In this document: in pieces, positions 15,845 to 24,948 of the stretch
Position numbering within the stretch: the first letter of the stretch is position 1
Layout: each line of letters starts with the position of its first letter
Notes under the pieces: generated by a model
The model's input: only the letters and a program-made list of their open reading frames with translations
What the model was told of the DNA's origin: nothing
Databases searched by the model: none
Made by a program: the position numbers and the translations under genes
Origin: Geothrix sp. 21YS21S-2
GTDB taxonomy: Bacteria; Acidobacteriota; Holophagae; Holophagales; Holophagaceae
Length of the DNA stretch: 64,000 bases
Assembly: GCF_030846775.1 (NCBI RefSeq)
Contig: NZ_CP132910.1
Span: 2,266,001-2,330,000 of the forward strand
Reading direction: 5' to 3'

Positions 15845-18619
15845 CTAGTCCACCTGCCTCATGCGGGTGGTGTGGCCCTTCACGCCGTCGCTGAACACGA
15901 GGTCCAGCGAGGCCGCCGAAGTCTGGAAGGTCCGCTGGCCGCCTTCGAGGATGGCCACCACCTCCCCTGTGGCCGTGTCCCTGACCATGACGGCGGGGTG
16001 CGCGGCGGCGTCCCAGTCCAGGGCCACCTCGCCTGCCGAGACCCGGCGCAGGGAGGGTTGCCCCGCAACGACCCGGGGCGAGGTGCGGCTTGCGAGGATC
16101 TGCCCGTCCTTGAGGACCCTGAGGCTGGCCAGGGCATCCAGGTCGGCGGAGGCCGCGGGCAGGGCCACGAGGAAGTGCCGGTCGTGGGGACCCGGGTCGC
16201 AACCCATCTCCTCGGCTTCCATGGGGGAGGTAAGGACCACATTTCCGCCGGCGTCCAGGCCTTCCAGGCGCAGGTCCCCTTCCGGCTGGACCGGGGACGG
16301 GACGGCGCGGGTGCGGAATCCGGGGAGCAGTTCGACGGAGCCGTCCTTGTGCACGATGCCCCGGGCGATGAGGCACTCCCGGGCCGTATCCGCGGCCGTG
16401 GCCACGTAGGCGCCGGTGGCCGCGCGGGTGGTGATGACCTTCTTGTAGTTGTAGTCGCTCACCCAGACCGGACTGCAGTAGCTCATGACGTCCACCACCG
16501 AGGTGGGCGATTCGAGGATGTTCCGGGTGCTGTCGTAGCCCCAGACGCCGATGACGCCGCTGGCGTACGGATAGCCGGTGTCGTACGAGGAGACCCCGCA
16601 CGGCGCGTGGGACAGGCCGAAATTGTGCCCGACCTCGTGGGCGAAGACCTCCGGGTAGAGCCCGCCGTCGGCATAGTTGGCGCTCTTGTCCCAGCCGATG
16701 GCCGTGCGCGCGGAGTAGGGAGAGTTGAGGGTCGGGACGTACCCCATCCCGGCCGTGCCGCTGGCGTAGGGCGTCGTCACGGCCCCGTAGTAGTACCGGC
16801 CGGTGGCGCCGTCCGCGGCGTGCTTGGCGGAGAGGTCGCTCAGGAGCTTGCTCCAGGTGGTGTCGTCAGTGGCGCTGAGGGTGGAGACCGAACCGGTGAA
16901 GGGAGCCCCCACGAGGATGTCCAGGTCGGCGATGGGCCACATCCTGGCCAGCCGCGCCACCCACGACGCCTTGGTGGCCTCGGTCACGTTGGCCGTGCCG
17001 CTGGACAGCACCACGGGGAAGATCGTGGTGCGGAAGGTGGGAACCGTGGTCACCGCGAGGGCGACCGTGGTCGTGTTGTTGGTGCGGTCCCCCTCGGCGA
17101 CCAGGCCTCCGGGGTCGATCACCGCCTCGATCGCATAGCCGGTGCCCACCGGGGACGCCAGGTCCGTTCCGGGGATGGCCAGGTTCCAGCTGGAGGCGAG
17201 GGTGCCTTCGGCCACCGTCAGCGGGGTGCCGGCGCCCGGTGCGGCGACGGTCTTGGGATAGCCGGAGACGGCGGTTCCGTTGTTGGTGAGGGTGACCTGA
17301 ACCACGGGCGCGGCGGTGTTGGCCTGGTTGGCCAGCACGTAGACCCGGGCGAGTCCGTTCTTGCCGGCGATGATGGGCACGGAATTGTCGGGGGTCTGGG
17401 TGCTCTGGGTGAATTCGATCTTCGCCACCGCCAGATCCAGGGTGGAGCCGGGGGGGAAGACCACGATGGACAGGGCCGCCGTGGCGGAGCCGCCGCCATT
17501 GGAGGCGGTGACGGTGTAAGTCGCCATGGCGGTCGCCGCCGTGGGCGTGCCGCTGATGACGCCGGTGGCGGTGTTCAGGGCCAGCCCTGGGGGCAGGGAC
17601 GGGCTGACCGCGTAGGAGGCCACGGCGCCGCCGCCCGAAGTGGATGGGACGTTCGCCGCGATGGCGGTGCCGACCGCGTAGTAGGCCCTGGTCACCGTGT
17701 AGGTCAGGCCCGAGGGAGCCACCTCCACGACGGAGAGGGTGAGGGTGGCCTGGGCGCTGCCCGCGGGGTTGGAGCCCGTGACGACATAGCTGGCCGGAGC
17801 CGTCAGCGTCGTGGGCATCCCGGAGATGACGCCGGTGGCGGGGTCCATGGCCAGGCCCGCGGGAAGGGCCGGGCTGACGACGTAGCCCGTCGGCGCGCCG
17901 CCGCTGAAGGAGGGGCTGTTGGCCGTGATCGCGATGCCGCGGGGGTAGGCCGCCGTCGTCCGGGTGTAGGTGAGGTTGGCCGGGGCCACTTCCACCACGG
18001 ACAGGGTGAGCGTGGTGGTCACGCTGCCGGTGGCGTTGGAGGCCGTCACGACGTAGGCGGCGGCGGCCGTGACGGCGGTGGGGGTTCCGGTGATGACGCC
18101 GGAGGCGGAGCTGAGCGACAGGCCCGCGGGAAGGGCCGGCTCGATCAAATAGCCGGTGGGCGTGCCGCCGGTGTGGGAGGGCGTGTTGGCGGCAATGGCG
18201 GCGCCCCGGGCGTAGACGGCGGTGGGGATGCCGTAGGACACCCCCGTGGGGGCGGCGTCGTTCACCGTGATGGTGAGCCCCGCGGTGGTGCCGCCTGCGG
18301 AGTTGGTGGCCGTCACGGTGTAGGTGGCCCTGGCTGTGATGGCGGTGGGGGTTCCGCTGACGGCGCCGGTCGAGGAGCTCAGGCTCAGACCCGCCGGCAG
18401 GGTGGGGGTGACGGAATACCGGGCCGGGGTTCCGCCCGTGGAGGAGGGCAGATCGGGGGTGATGGCCTCGCCGATGGTGAAGACCGCCGGGTTGGCGGCG
18501 TAGGTGAGATTGGCGGGTCCCTGGGGCGCCGGCGTGGAGGAGCCTCCCCCCCCGCATCCGAGGTTGACAAGGAGACTGCCGGCCAGGAAAAGGCCGATCC
18601 ATCGGAAAGGTCGCATCAT
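15845..18619 (-). CDS. Secreted metzincin lipoprotein with four Ig-like repeats
   Basis: 924 residues. A lipoprotein signal ends at Cys22 (LLVNLGC) followed by a Gly/Ser/Pro linker. Four tandem He_PIG (putative Ig) repeats of about 89 residues, each with a PALPAGLSL..TGVISGTPTA core, occupy about 36-392. A CARDB-like beta domain follows (FTQSTQTPDNSVPIIAGKNG to DRTNNTTTVAL). The catalytic domain carries HEVGHNFGLSH (His661, Glu662, His665, His671) and the Met-turn VMSYC, so it is a zinc metzincin. A beta-rich C-terminal region of about 180 residues ends the protein. It should sit on the outside of the cell and cut protein or glycoprotein. It is paralogous to the next gene upstream, including the MRPFRW start. 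Stop is intact despite the nearby IS. Confidence 0.82.
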   Translation of the reverse strand: MMRPFRWIGLFLAGSLLVNLGCGGGGSSTPAPQGPANLTYAANPAVFTIGEAITPDLPSSTGGTPARYSVTPTLPAGLSLSSSTGAVSGTPTAITARATYTVTATNSAGGTTAGLTITVNDAAPTGVSYGIPTAVYARGAAIAANTPSHTGGTPTGYLIEPALPAGLSLSSASGVITGTPTAVTAAAAYVVTASNATGSVTTTLTLSVVEVAPANLTYTRTTAAYPRGIAITANSPSFSGGAPTGYVVSPALPAGLAMDPATGVISGMPTTLTAPASYVVTGSNPAGSAQATLTLSVVEVAPSGLTYTVTRAYYAVGTAIAANVPSTSGGGAVASYAVSPSLPPGLALNTATGVISGTPTAATAMATYTVTASNGGGSATAALSIVVFPPGSTLDLAVAKIEFTQSTQTPDNSVPIIAGKNGLARVYVLANQANTAAPVVQVTLTNNGTAVSGYPKTVAAPGAGTPLTVAEGTLASSWNLAIPGTDLASPVGTGYAIEAVIDPGGLVAEGDRTNNTTTVALAVTTVPTFRTTIFPVVLSSGTANVTEATKASWVARLARMWPIADLDILVGAPFTGSVSTLSATDDTTWSKLLSDLSAKHAADGATGRYYYGAVTTPYASGTAGMGYVPTLNSPYSARTAIGWDKSANYADGGLYPEVFAHEVGHNFGLSHAPCGVSSYDTGYPYASGVIGVWGYDSTRNILESPTSVVDVMSYCSPVWVSDYNYKKVITTRAATGAYVATAADTARECLIARGIVHKDGSVELLPGFRTRAVPSPVQPEGDLRLEGLDAGGNVVLTSPMEAEEMGCDPGPHDRHFLVALPAASADLDALASLRVLKDGQILASRTSPRVVAGQPSLRRVSAGEVALDWDAAAHPAVMVRDTATGEVVAILEGGQRTFQTSAASLDLVFSDGVKGHTTRMRQVD
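17446..18514 (-). repeat. Four tandem 267-bp He_PIG-coding repeats
   Basis: Each unit codes for about 89 residues with the pattern PALPAGL..(T/S)G.I(S/T)GTPTA....Y.VTA(S/T)N. The units are diverged from each other, so they are old rather than recently copied. Confidence 0.8.
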
Positions 18620-18716
18620 GCCCCCGCGGCAAACGTCGCCAACCCAATTATAAGATAATGAGTCTCATGGGGTTCGTTGAATATTTTATAACTGCTTCTC
18701 CGTTCGTTTCCGGGCT

Positions 18717-21700
18717 TCAATCCACCTGTTTCAGGTGGGTGGTGTGGCCCTTGATTCCATCGCTGAACACCAGGTCCAGGGCGGCGGCCTGGGTCCGGAT
18801 CGTCCGCTCCCCGCCGGCGAGGACGGCGATGACCTCCCCGGTGGAGGCATCCCGCACCAGGAGCCCCGGATGGACACGGGCATCCCAGGTGATCGTCACG
18901 TCCTCGCCGGAGGCGCGGCGGACCGCGGGACCGGCGCTTGGGGCCCCGGCCGAGGTGCGGCTGGCCAGGATCCGGCCTTCCTTCAGGATCCTCAGGTCCG
19001 CCAGGGCGTCCAGGTCGCTGGAGGCCAGGGGAAGGGCCGCGAGGAAATGCCGGTCGCGGGGGGCCCCTCCGCAGCCCGCCTCCACCGCCTCCAGGGGCGC
19101 GGTGAAGAGGAGCCGGCCCGTGGCGTCCAGGCCCTCCACCCGCAGGTCGGATTCCACCGGGGGGATCGTCGGCGCCGCCCCGGTGCGGAACCCGGGGAGC
19201 AGCTCGACCGTGCCGTCCTCGTGAAGGAGGCCGCGCACGAGCAGGCACTCCCGGGGGTCCTCGGGGGAGGCCACCAGGAACCCGCCGGTGACGTTGCGGT
19301 TGGCGAGAACCTTCTTGTAGTTGTAGTCGCTGACCCAGTTGGGGCTGCAGTAGCCCATGATGTCGTTCCAGGACGTGGGGGCGTAGAGGGTGTTGGAGAC
19401 GCTGTCGTACGCCCAGGTGCCGATGATGCCGTTGGCGTAGGGATAGCCGGCGTCGGGGTTGGCGACTCCGCCGCAGGGGGCGTGATAAAGGCCGAAGGTG
19501 TGGCCGATCTCGTGGGCGAAGACCTCCGGGTACTTGCCGCCGTCGGCGTAGCCGCTGGCCTTGTCCCAGCCGATGGCCGTGCGGTAGCGGTAGTTGGCGC
19601 CCGGGCCGGCGATGTAGCCCAGGCCGGCCACGCCGCTGCCGTAGGGGATGCTCAGGGCCCCGTAGTAGTAGCGGTTGGTGGCCGCATCCGCCTGGTGCTT
19701 GAGCGCGAGATCGCTGAGGAGGGCGCTCCAGCCCGTTCCGTCGGAGCCCAGGGTCGCCACCGAGCCGGTGAAGGTGGCCCCCACGAGGACGTCCACGTCG
19801 GCCACGGGCCACATCTTGGCCAGCCGGGCCACCCAGGCGGCCTTGTTGGCCTCCGTGATGTTGCCCGTTCCGCTGGAGAGAACCACGGGGAAGATCGTGG
19901 TGCGGAAGGTGGGCACGGTGGCGCCGGTGAGCGCCACCGTGGTCGTGTTGTTCGTGCGGTCCGCCTCGGCGACCAGGGCCTGGGGGTCCACCACGGCCGT
20001 GAGGGCGTAGCCGGTCCCCGCGGGGGCGGCCAGGTCCGAGCCGGGGATGGCCAGGTTCCAGCTGGAGGCCAGGGTTCCTTCGGCGACCGCCAGGGGCACG
20101 CTGGCGCCGGGGGCCGGGATGGTCCTGGGGTAGCCCGCGACCGGGATCCCGTCGTTGGTGAGGGTGAGCTGCACCGCCGGCGCCACGGTGTTGGCCTGGT
20201 TGGCCACCACGAAGACCCGGGCGACCCCGCTCTTGCCGGCGAGGATGGGCACGCTGTTGTCGAGGGTCTGGGGGCTCTGCATGAGCTCGATGGCGTCCAC
20301 GGTCAGGTCCAGGGTCGGGCCGGGAGGATAGACCACGATGGACAGGGAGGCCGTGGCCGCGCCGCCCGGATTGGAGGCGGTCACGGTGTAGTTGGCCTTC
20401 GCCGTGGAGGTGGTGGGCGTCCCGCTGATGACGCCCGTGGTGGCGCTGATGGCGAGCCCCTGGGGAAGGGCCGGGGACACCGCGTAGGCGGTCGCGGGAT
20501 CGCCGCCGCTGGTGGACGGGGTGTTGGGAGTGGCCGGGACGCCCACGGAATAGTAGGCCTTCGCCAGGGTGTAGGTCAGGCCGGTGGGGGCCGCCTCGAC
20601 CACCCGGAGGGTGAGGGTGGCCTGGGTGCTCCCGGCGGTGTTGGAGGCCGTGATCACGTAGGGGGCCGAGGCGGCCGCGGCGGTGGGGGTACCGGTGATC
20701 ACGCCGGTGGAGGTGCTGAGGACCAGGCCCGCAGGGAGGGCCGGACTTACCGCGTAGGCGTCGGGGACCCCGCCCGCGTTGGAAGGCGCGTTGGCCGTGA
20801 TGGCGGTGCCGTGTTGGTACACGGCGGGGTTGAGGCTGTAGACCAGGGCCGTCGGGGCCGGTTCCACCACGGTGAGGGTGAGGGTGGCCTGCGCACTGCC
20901 GCCGGTGTTGGAGGCCGTCACGAGGTAGGGGGCCGAGGCGGCCGTGGCGGTGGGCGTCCCGGTGATCACGCCGGTGGAGGTATTAAGGGCCAGGCCCGCC
21001 GGCAGGGAGGGGCTGACCACGTACGAGGCCACCACCCCGCCCCCGTGGGAGGGCGTGTTGGCGGTGATGGCGGTTCCGCGGATGTAGACGGCCGGGTTGA
21101 GGCTGAAGGCCAGGGCCGTGGGCGCCGGTTCCACCACCGTGAGGGTGAGGGTGGCCTGCGTGCCGCCCAGGGCGTTGGAGGCCGTCACGGTGTAGGTGGC
21201 GGCGGCGGTCTGGGCCGTGGGCGTCCCCGCTATGACGCCGGTGGCGGTGTCAAGCGCGAGCCCGGCGGGAAGGGCCGGGGCGACGGCGTAGGCGGTCGGC
21301 CCGCCCCCGCCGTGCGTTGGCACGTTGGACGGAATGGCCACGCCCCGGGTGTACACCGCCGGATTGGCGCTGTAGGCCAGTCCCGTCGGGGCCTGATCCA
21401 CCACCGACAGGGTGAGGGTGGCCTGGGCGCTGCCCGCGGTGTTGGTGGCCGTGACGACATAGGGGACCGCAGCGGCGAGGGCCGTGGGGGTCCCGGTGAT
21501 CGCGCCGGTGGCGGTGCTGAAGGCCAGGCCCGCGGGCAGGGCCGGGCTGATCGCGTAGGCGCTGGGGACGCCGCCCGCATTGGAGGGCGTGTTGGCCGGG
21601 ATGGCGGTGCCCCGGGCGTAGACCGCCGGATTGAGGCTGTAGGCGAGGGACGTGGGGGTCACGTCCACCACCGAGAGGATGAGGGTCGCCAGGGTTGACC

Positions 21701-22829
21701 CGCTGGTGTTGGTGGCGGTGACGGCGTAGGCGTCCGGGGCGGCGAGGGCCGTGGGGGTCCCGGTTATCACGCCGGTCGAGGTATTGAGCGCGAGCCCGGC
21801 GGGGAGGGCCGGACTGACCGCGTACGAGACGACCACGCCCCCGCCGTGGGAGGGGGTGTTGGCGGCGATGGCCGCACCCCGGGTGTAGACCGCGGGGTTG
21901 AGGCCGTAGGCCAGGGTCGTGGGGGCCGGTTCCACCACCGACAGGATGAGGGTGGCCTGGGCGCTGCCGCCGGTGTTGGTGGCCGTGACCACGTACGGGG
22001 CCGCGGCTGCGAGGACGGTGGGGGTTCCGGTGATCGCCCCGGTGCCGGCGTCCAGGGACAGCCCCGCGGGAAGCGCCGGGGCCACCAGGTAGGAGGCCAC
22101 CGGGCCGCCTGCGCTGGAAGGAAGGTCGGCGGCGATGGCGGCGCCCCGGAAGAACACCGCCGGGTTGGCGCTGTAGGCCAGGCCCGTCGGCGCCTGCTCC
22201 AGCACCGAGAGGACGAGGATGGCCTGGGCGAAGCCGCCGGTGTTGGTGGCCGTGACCGTATAGGAGGCCGGGGAGGCCGTGGCGAGGGGCGTCCCGGTGA
22301 TCGCGCCCGTGGCCGCGTCGAGGGCGAGACCCGCGGGAAGGGCCGGACTGACGGCGTAGGAGACCACCGCGCCCCCTGCGCTGGAGGCCAGGTTGGCCGC
22401 GATGGGCAGGCCCCGCTGGTAGACGGCCGTGGCCATGGTGTAGGCGAGGTTCGAGGGCGCGGCGTCGTTCACCGTGATGGCCACGGCCGCCGCGGCGCTG
22501 CCCGCCGAATTGGAAGCGGTGACGGTGTAGGTGGCCCGCGCGGTGATGGCCCCCGGGGTTCCGCTGATGACACCGGAGGCGGCGCCCAGACTGAGCCCGG
22601 CGGGGAGGGCCGGGGTGACGCTGTAGGCGGTTGGCGCCCCCCCCGTGTGGGAGGGGACGTCGTTGGCGATGGCCTGCCCCAGCGTGAAGGTGGCCGGATT
22701 GGCGGAGTACGCCAGGCCCGAGGGGGCCTGGACGGCCGGGGTGGGCGAACCCCCCCCGCCGCCGCTGCAGCCCGAAAGGACGAGGAGACAGACAGTCAAA
22801 ACCAGGCCAAACCAACGGAATGGTCGCAT
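18717..22829 (-). CDS. Secreted metzincin lipoprotein with nine Ig-like repeats
   Basis: 1370 residues. Lipoprotein signal with Cys21 (LLVLSGC). Nine He_PIG repeats cover about 37-838, then the same CARDB-like domain (LMQSPQTLDNSVPILAGKSG), the metzincin catalytic domain with HEIGHTFGLYH (His1106, Glu1107, His1110, His1116) and Met-turn IMGYC, and the same C-terminal beta region ending KGHTTHLKQVD. It exceeds its downstream paralogue by almost exactly five repeats (446 residues). The long stalk would carry the protease further from the outer membrane. The 97-bp gap between the genes has a TATAAT-like sequence on the minus strand (18647-18652), so the second gene may have its own promoter. Substrate unknown. 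Confidence 0.82.
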   Translation of the reverse strand: MRPFRWFGLVLTVCLLVLSGCSGGGGGSPTPAVQAPSGLAYSANPATFTLGQAIANDVPSHTGGAPTAYSVTPALPAGLSLGAASGVISGTPGAITARATYTVTASNSAGSAAAAVAITVNDAAPSNLAYTMATAVYQRGLPIAANLASSAGGAVVSYAVSPALPAGLALDAATGAITGTPLATASPASYTVTATNTGGFAQAILVLSVLEQAPTGLAYSANPAVFFRGAAIAADLPSSAGGPVASYLVAPALPAGLSLDAGTGAITGTPTVLAAAAPYVVTATNTGGSAQATLILSVVEPAPTTLAYGLNPAVYTRGAAIAANTPSHGGGVVVSYAVSPALPAGLALNTSTGVITGTPTALAAPDAYAVTATNTSGSTLATLILSVVDVTPTSLAYSLNPAVYARGTAIPANTPSNAGGVPSAYAISPALPAGLAFSTATGAITGTPTALAAAVPYVVTATNTAGSAQATLTLSVVDQAPTGLAYSANPAVYTRGVAIPSNVPTHGGGGPTAYAVAPALPAGLALDTATGVIAGTPTAQTAAATYTVTASNALGGTQATLTLTVVEPAPTALAFSLNPAVYIRGTAITANTPSHGGGVVASYVVSPSLPAGLALNTSTGVITGTPTATAASAPYLVTASNTGGSAQATLTLTVVEPAPTALVYSLNPAVYQHGTAITANAPSNAGGVPDAYAVSPALPAGLVLSTSTGVITGTPTAAAASAPYVITASNTAGSTQATLTLRVVEAAPTGLTYTLAKAYYSVGVPATPNTPSTSGGDPATAYAVSPALPQGLAISATTGVISGTPTTSTAKANYTVTASNPGGAATASLSIVVYPPGPTLDLTVDAIELMQSPQTLDNSVPILAGKSGVARVFVVANQANTVAPAVQLTLTNDGIPVAGYPRTIPAPGASVPLAVAEGTLASSWNLAIPGSDLAAPAGTGYALTAVVDPQALVAEADRTNNTTTVALTGATVPTFRTTIFPVVLSSGTGNITEANKAAWVARLAKMWPVADVDVLVGATFTGSVATLGSDGTGWSALLSDLALKHQADAATNRYYYGALSIPYGSGVAGLGYIAGPGANYRYRTAIGWDKASGYADGGKYPEVFAHEIGHTFGLYHAPCGGVANPDAGYPYANGIIGTWAYDSVSNTLYAPTSWNDIMGYCSPNWVSDYNYKKVLANRNVTGGFLVASPEDPRECLLVRGLLHEDGTVELLPGFRTGAAPTIPPVESDLRVEGLDATGRLLFTAPLEAVEAGCGGAPRDRHFLAALPLASSDLDALADLRILKEGRILASRTSAGAPSAGPAVRRASGEDVTITWDARVHPGLLVRDASTGEVIAVLAGGERTIRTQAAALDLVFSDGIKGHTTHLKQVD
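20320..22721 (-). repeat. Nine tandem 267-bp He_PIG-coding repeats
   Basis: Same unit as in the adjacent paralogue. The inner units (such as those starting TSLAYSLNPAVYARG and TALVYSLNPAVYQHG) are more like each other than the first and last, which fits expansion from the middle of the array. Confidence 0.8.
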
Positions 22830-22923
22830 CGTGCCCCCTCGGTATGAATCAATACTCCCATCCGAGGATGGGTTTGGCCATGGGCAATGGCTGATCCCGA
22901 TTAACGATCAGACAAGCGGCCCA

Positions 22924-24807
22924 TCAGGGCTTGAGGTGCTTGCCCAGGAACGTCTCCATGGCGCCGTAGAACGCGAAGCGGTTCTCCTCGTTATGGAAGC
23001 CGTGGCCTTCGTTGTCCTTGACCAGGTACTCCACCTCCACTCCGCGCTTCTTGAGGGCGGCCACCATCTGGTCGCTCTCGTCCTTGTTCACGCGGGGATC
23101 CTTGGCGCCCTGGGCGACGAGGAGCGGGGTCTTGATGCGGTCCGCCAGGAAGGCCGGGCTCGTGGCCTCCATGCGGGCCTTGTCCGTCTCAGGGTTGCCC
23201 ACCATCTCGTACATCATTTCCAGGAAGGGCTTCCAGTAGGGCGGGATGGTCTTCATGAAGGTGAAGAGGTTGGAGACGCCCACGTAGTCGACGGCCGCCG
23301 CGTAGAGGTCGGGCGTGAGGGTGACGCCGGCGAGGGTGGCGTAGCCGCCGTAGCTGCCGCCGTAGATGGCGACCCGCTTGGGATCGGCGATCCCCTGCTT
23401 CACGAGCCAGGCCACGCCGTCGGTGATGTCGTCCTGCATGGTGCCGCCCCACTGCTTGAAGCTGGCTTCCCAGAACTTCCTGCCGTAGCCCGTGGAGCCC
23501 CGGAAGTTCATCTGGAACACGGCATAGCCGCGGCTGGCCAGGAACTGCACCTCGGGGTTGAAGCCCCAGACGTCCCGGTGCCAGGGGCCCCCGTGGGGGT
23601 TGATCACCACGGGCAGGCCCTTGGCCTCCCTGCCGTTGGGCAGGGTGAGGTAGCCGTTGATGGTGAGGCCGTCCCGGGAGGTGTAGGTGACCGGCTTCAT
23701 GGGCGCCATGTCGGCCTCCTTGAGCCAGGGCGAGACCTGGGCCAGGAGGGTGAGGCTGCCGGTGGCCTTGTCGTAGAGGTACCGGGCGCCCCGGGAGCGG
23801 TCATTGTAGGCGGCGACGATGAAGTGCTTCTCGGCCTTGTCGCTGGCCGTGAAGGCCACCTCGTAGCCCGGCAGCTTCGCGGAAACCTTCTCGAACATGG
23901 CCTTGGACTCGCCGTCCAGGAAGTGGCGCTCCGGCTTCCAGGTCGTGTAGGAAGCGGCGACGAGGACTTTGCGGAGCCTGGAGTGGGCCAGCCCCGACAC
24001 GTCCACCTGCGGGTGCTCGAAGATCAGCTTCCCTTCCTTGGCGGTGGCGAGGTCGAACTCGAAGATGGCCGACTTGTCCCGGCCCCGGTTGGAGGCCACG
24101 TACAGTCCCTTGTTGTCGAAGGTGAACAGCAGGGGCGAGACGGATTCCTTGAAGTTGGTGGTCAGGATCACCTTGAAGGGATCCTTCTCCGTCTCGCGGT
24201 ACAGGAGGCTGTTGTTGACCCCGTCCGTGGTCAGGGCCACCCGCAGGCGCCCGGCGTGGTCGGTCATCCAGCCCGTGATGTTGCCGGGGTTCTGGGCGAC
24301 CTGCTCCTCCTTGCCGGTCTTCACGTCCACGCGGAACACGTCGAAGACGCGCGGGTCGCGGCGGTTGTGGGAGAGCAGCAGGAACCCGGGGTCGTCCTCC
24401 AGGTCGTCCACGATCTCCGCGCGCAGCTTCTCGCCCGGGGTGAGGTCCTTGAGGTCCTTTCCCTCCAGGTCCACGCTGACCACGTGGAAGTTCTCGTCCC
24501 CGCCGAAGTCCTTGACGTAGAGGATGCGGTCGCCCTTCCAGAAGTAGCCGGAGATGTCCCGGGCCGTCTCGGACGTGACGCGCTTTTCGGGGCCGCCGGC
24601 CAGGGGACGCACGAAGACGTTCTGGCGGTTCTCGTAGGGGGCCACCCAGCTGAGGTACTTCCCGTCCGGCGAAACGGCGAACGCCGTCTTCTCCGGGTTG
24701 CGGAAAAAGTCCTTGAGGGCCGGGGGGGCCTTGGGGGGCACCGCCGTGGCGAGCATGCCCACGGCCAGCAGACCCGTGATGAGACAACCTGAAAGCGTAC
24801 GACTCAT
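22924..24807 (-). CDS. S9-family (prolyl oligopeptidase-type) serine peptidase
   Basis: 627 residues from the ATG at 24807, which has a GGAGGAA ribosome site and gives a signal peptide (MSRTLSGCLITGLLAVGMLATA). An upstream in-frame start would add a poor non-signal leader. An N-terminal beta-propeller (about 35-370, with FAVSPDGKYLSWVAPYE) precedes an alpha/beta-hydrolase domain with Ser485 in GGSYGG, Asp in GAKDPRVNKDES and His in GHGFHNEENR. Members cut short peptides after Pro or Ala, in the periplasm. It is probably unrelated in regulation to the metzincins, though all three are exported peptidases in the same direction. The 94-bp gap behind it contains two short hairpins with no T-tract. 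Confidence 0.87.
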   Translation of the reverse strand: MSRTLSGCLITGLLAVGMLATAVPPKAPPALKDFFRNPEKTAFAVSPDGKYLSWVAPYENRQNVFVRPLAGGPEKRVTSETARDISGYFWKGDRILYVKDFGGDENFHVVSVDLEGKDLKDLTPGEKLRAEIVDDLEDDPGFLLLSHNRRDPRVFDVFRVDVKTGKEEQVAQNPGNITGWMTDHAGRLRVALTTDGVNNSLLYRETEKDPFKVILTTNFKESVSPLLFTFDNKGLYVASNRGRDKSAIFEFDLATAKEGKLIFEHPQVDVSGLAHSRLRKVLVAASYTTWKPERHFLDGESKAMFEKVSAKLPGYEVAFTASDKAEKHFIVAAYNDRSRGARYLYDKATGSLTLLAQVSPWLKEADMAPMKPVTYTSRDGLTINGYLTLPNGREAKGLPVVINPHGGPWHRDVWGFNPEVQFLASRGYAVFQMNFRGSTGYGRKFWEASFKQWGGTMQDDITDGVAWLVKQGIADPKRVAIYGGSYGGYATLAGVTLTPDLYAAAVDYVGVSNLFTFMKTIPPYWKPFLEMMYEMVGNPETDKARMEATSPAFLADRIKTPLLVAQGAKDPRVNKDESDQMVAALKKRGVEVEYLVKDNEGHGFHNEENRFAFYGAMETFLGKHLKP

Positions 24808-24887
24808 AATTCCTCCATTGATGGTGGCCCAATGTGGCGGAATTTTATGCCCGGGTATCGGGTTGCCCGGCATTAAAAAATAACAAA

Positions 24888-24901
24888 TTGACCTCCGTCA
24901 A
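24888..24901. promoter_or_regulatory. FNR/HcpR-type box TTGAC-N4-GTCAA
   Basis: Perfect palindrome TTGAC-CTCC-GTCAA, 47 bp before the ATG of the DUF438 gene. Crp/Fnr-family regulators of the FNR, DNR and HcpR type bind TTGAY-N4-RTCAA, and this form resembles HcpR sites. The regulator gene is not in the window. Confidence 0.5.
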
Positions 24902-24948
24902 GGCGGCGCCCCCCTCCCGGCCGAATAGTGGGATCCGGGACGTGAAAC

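Noticed and set aside
20320-22721. Regular repeats that might suggest a CRISPR array
   Set aside because: They are 267-bp coding repeats of Ig-like domains, diverged and in frame; no short spacers.
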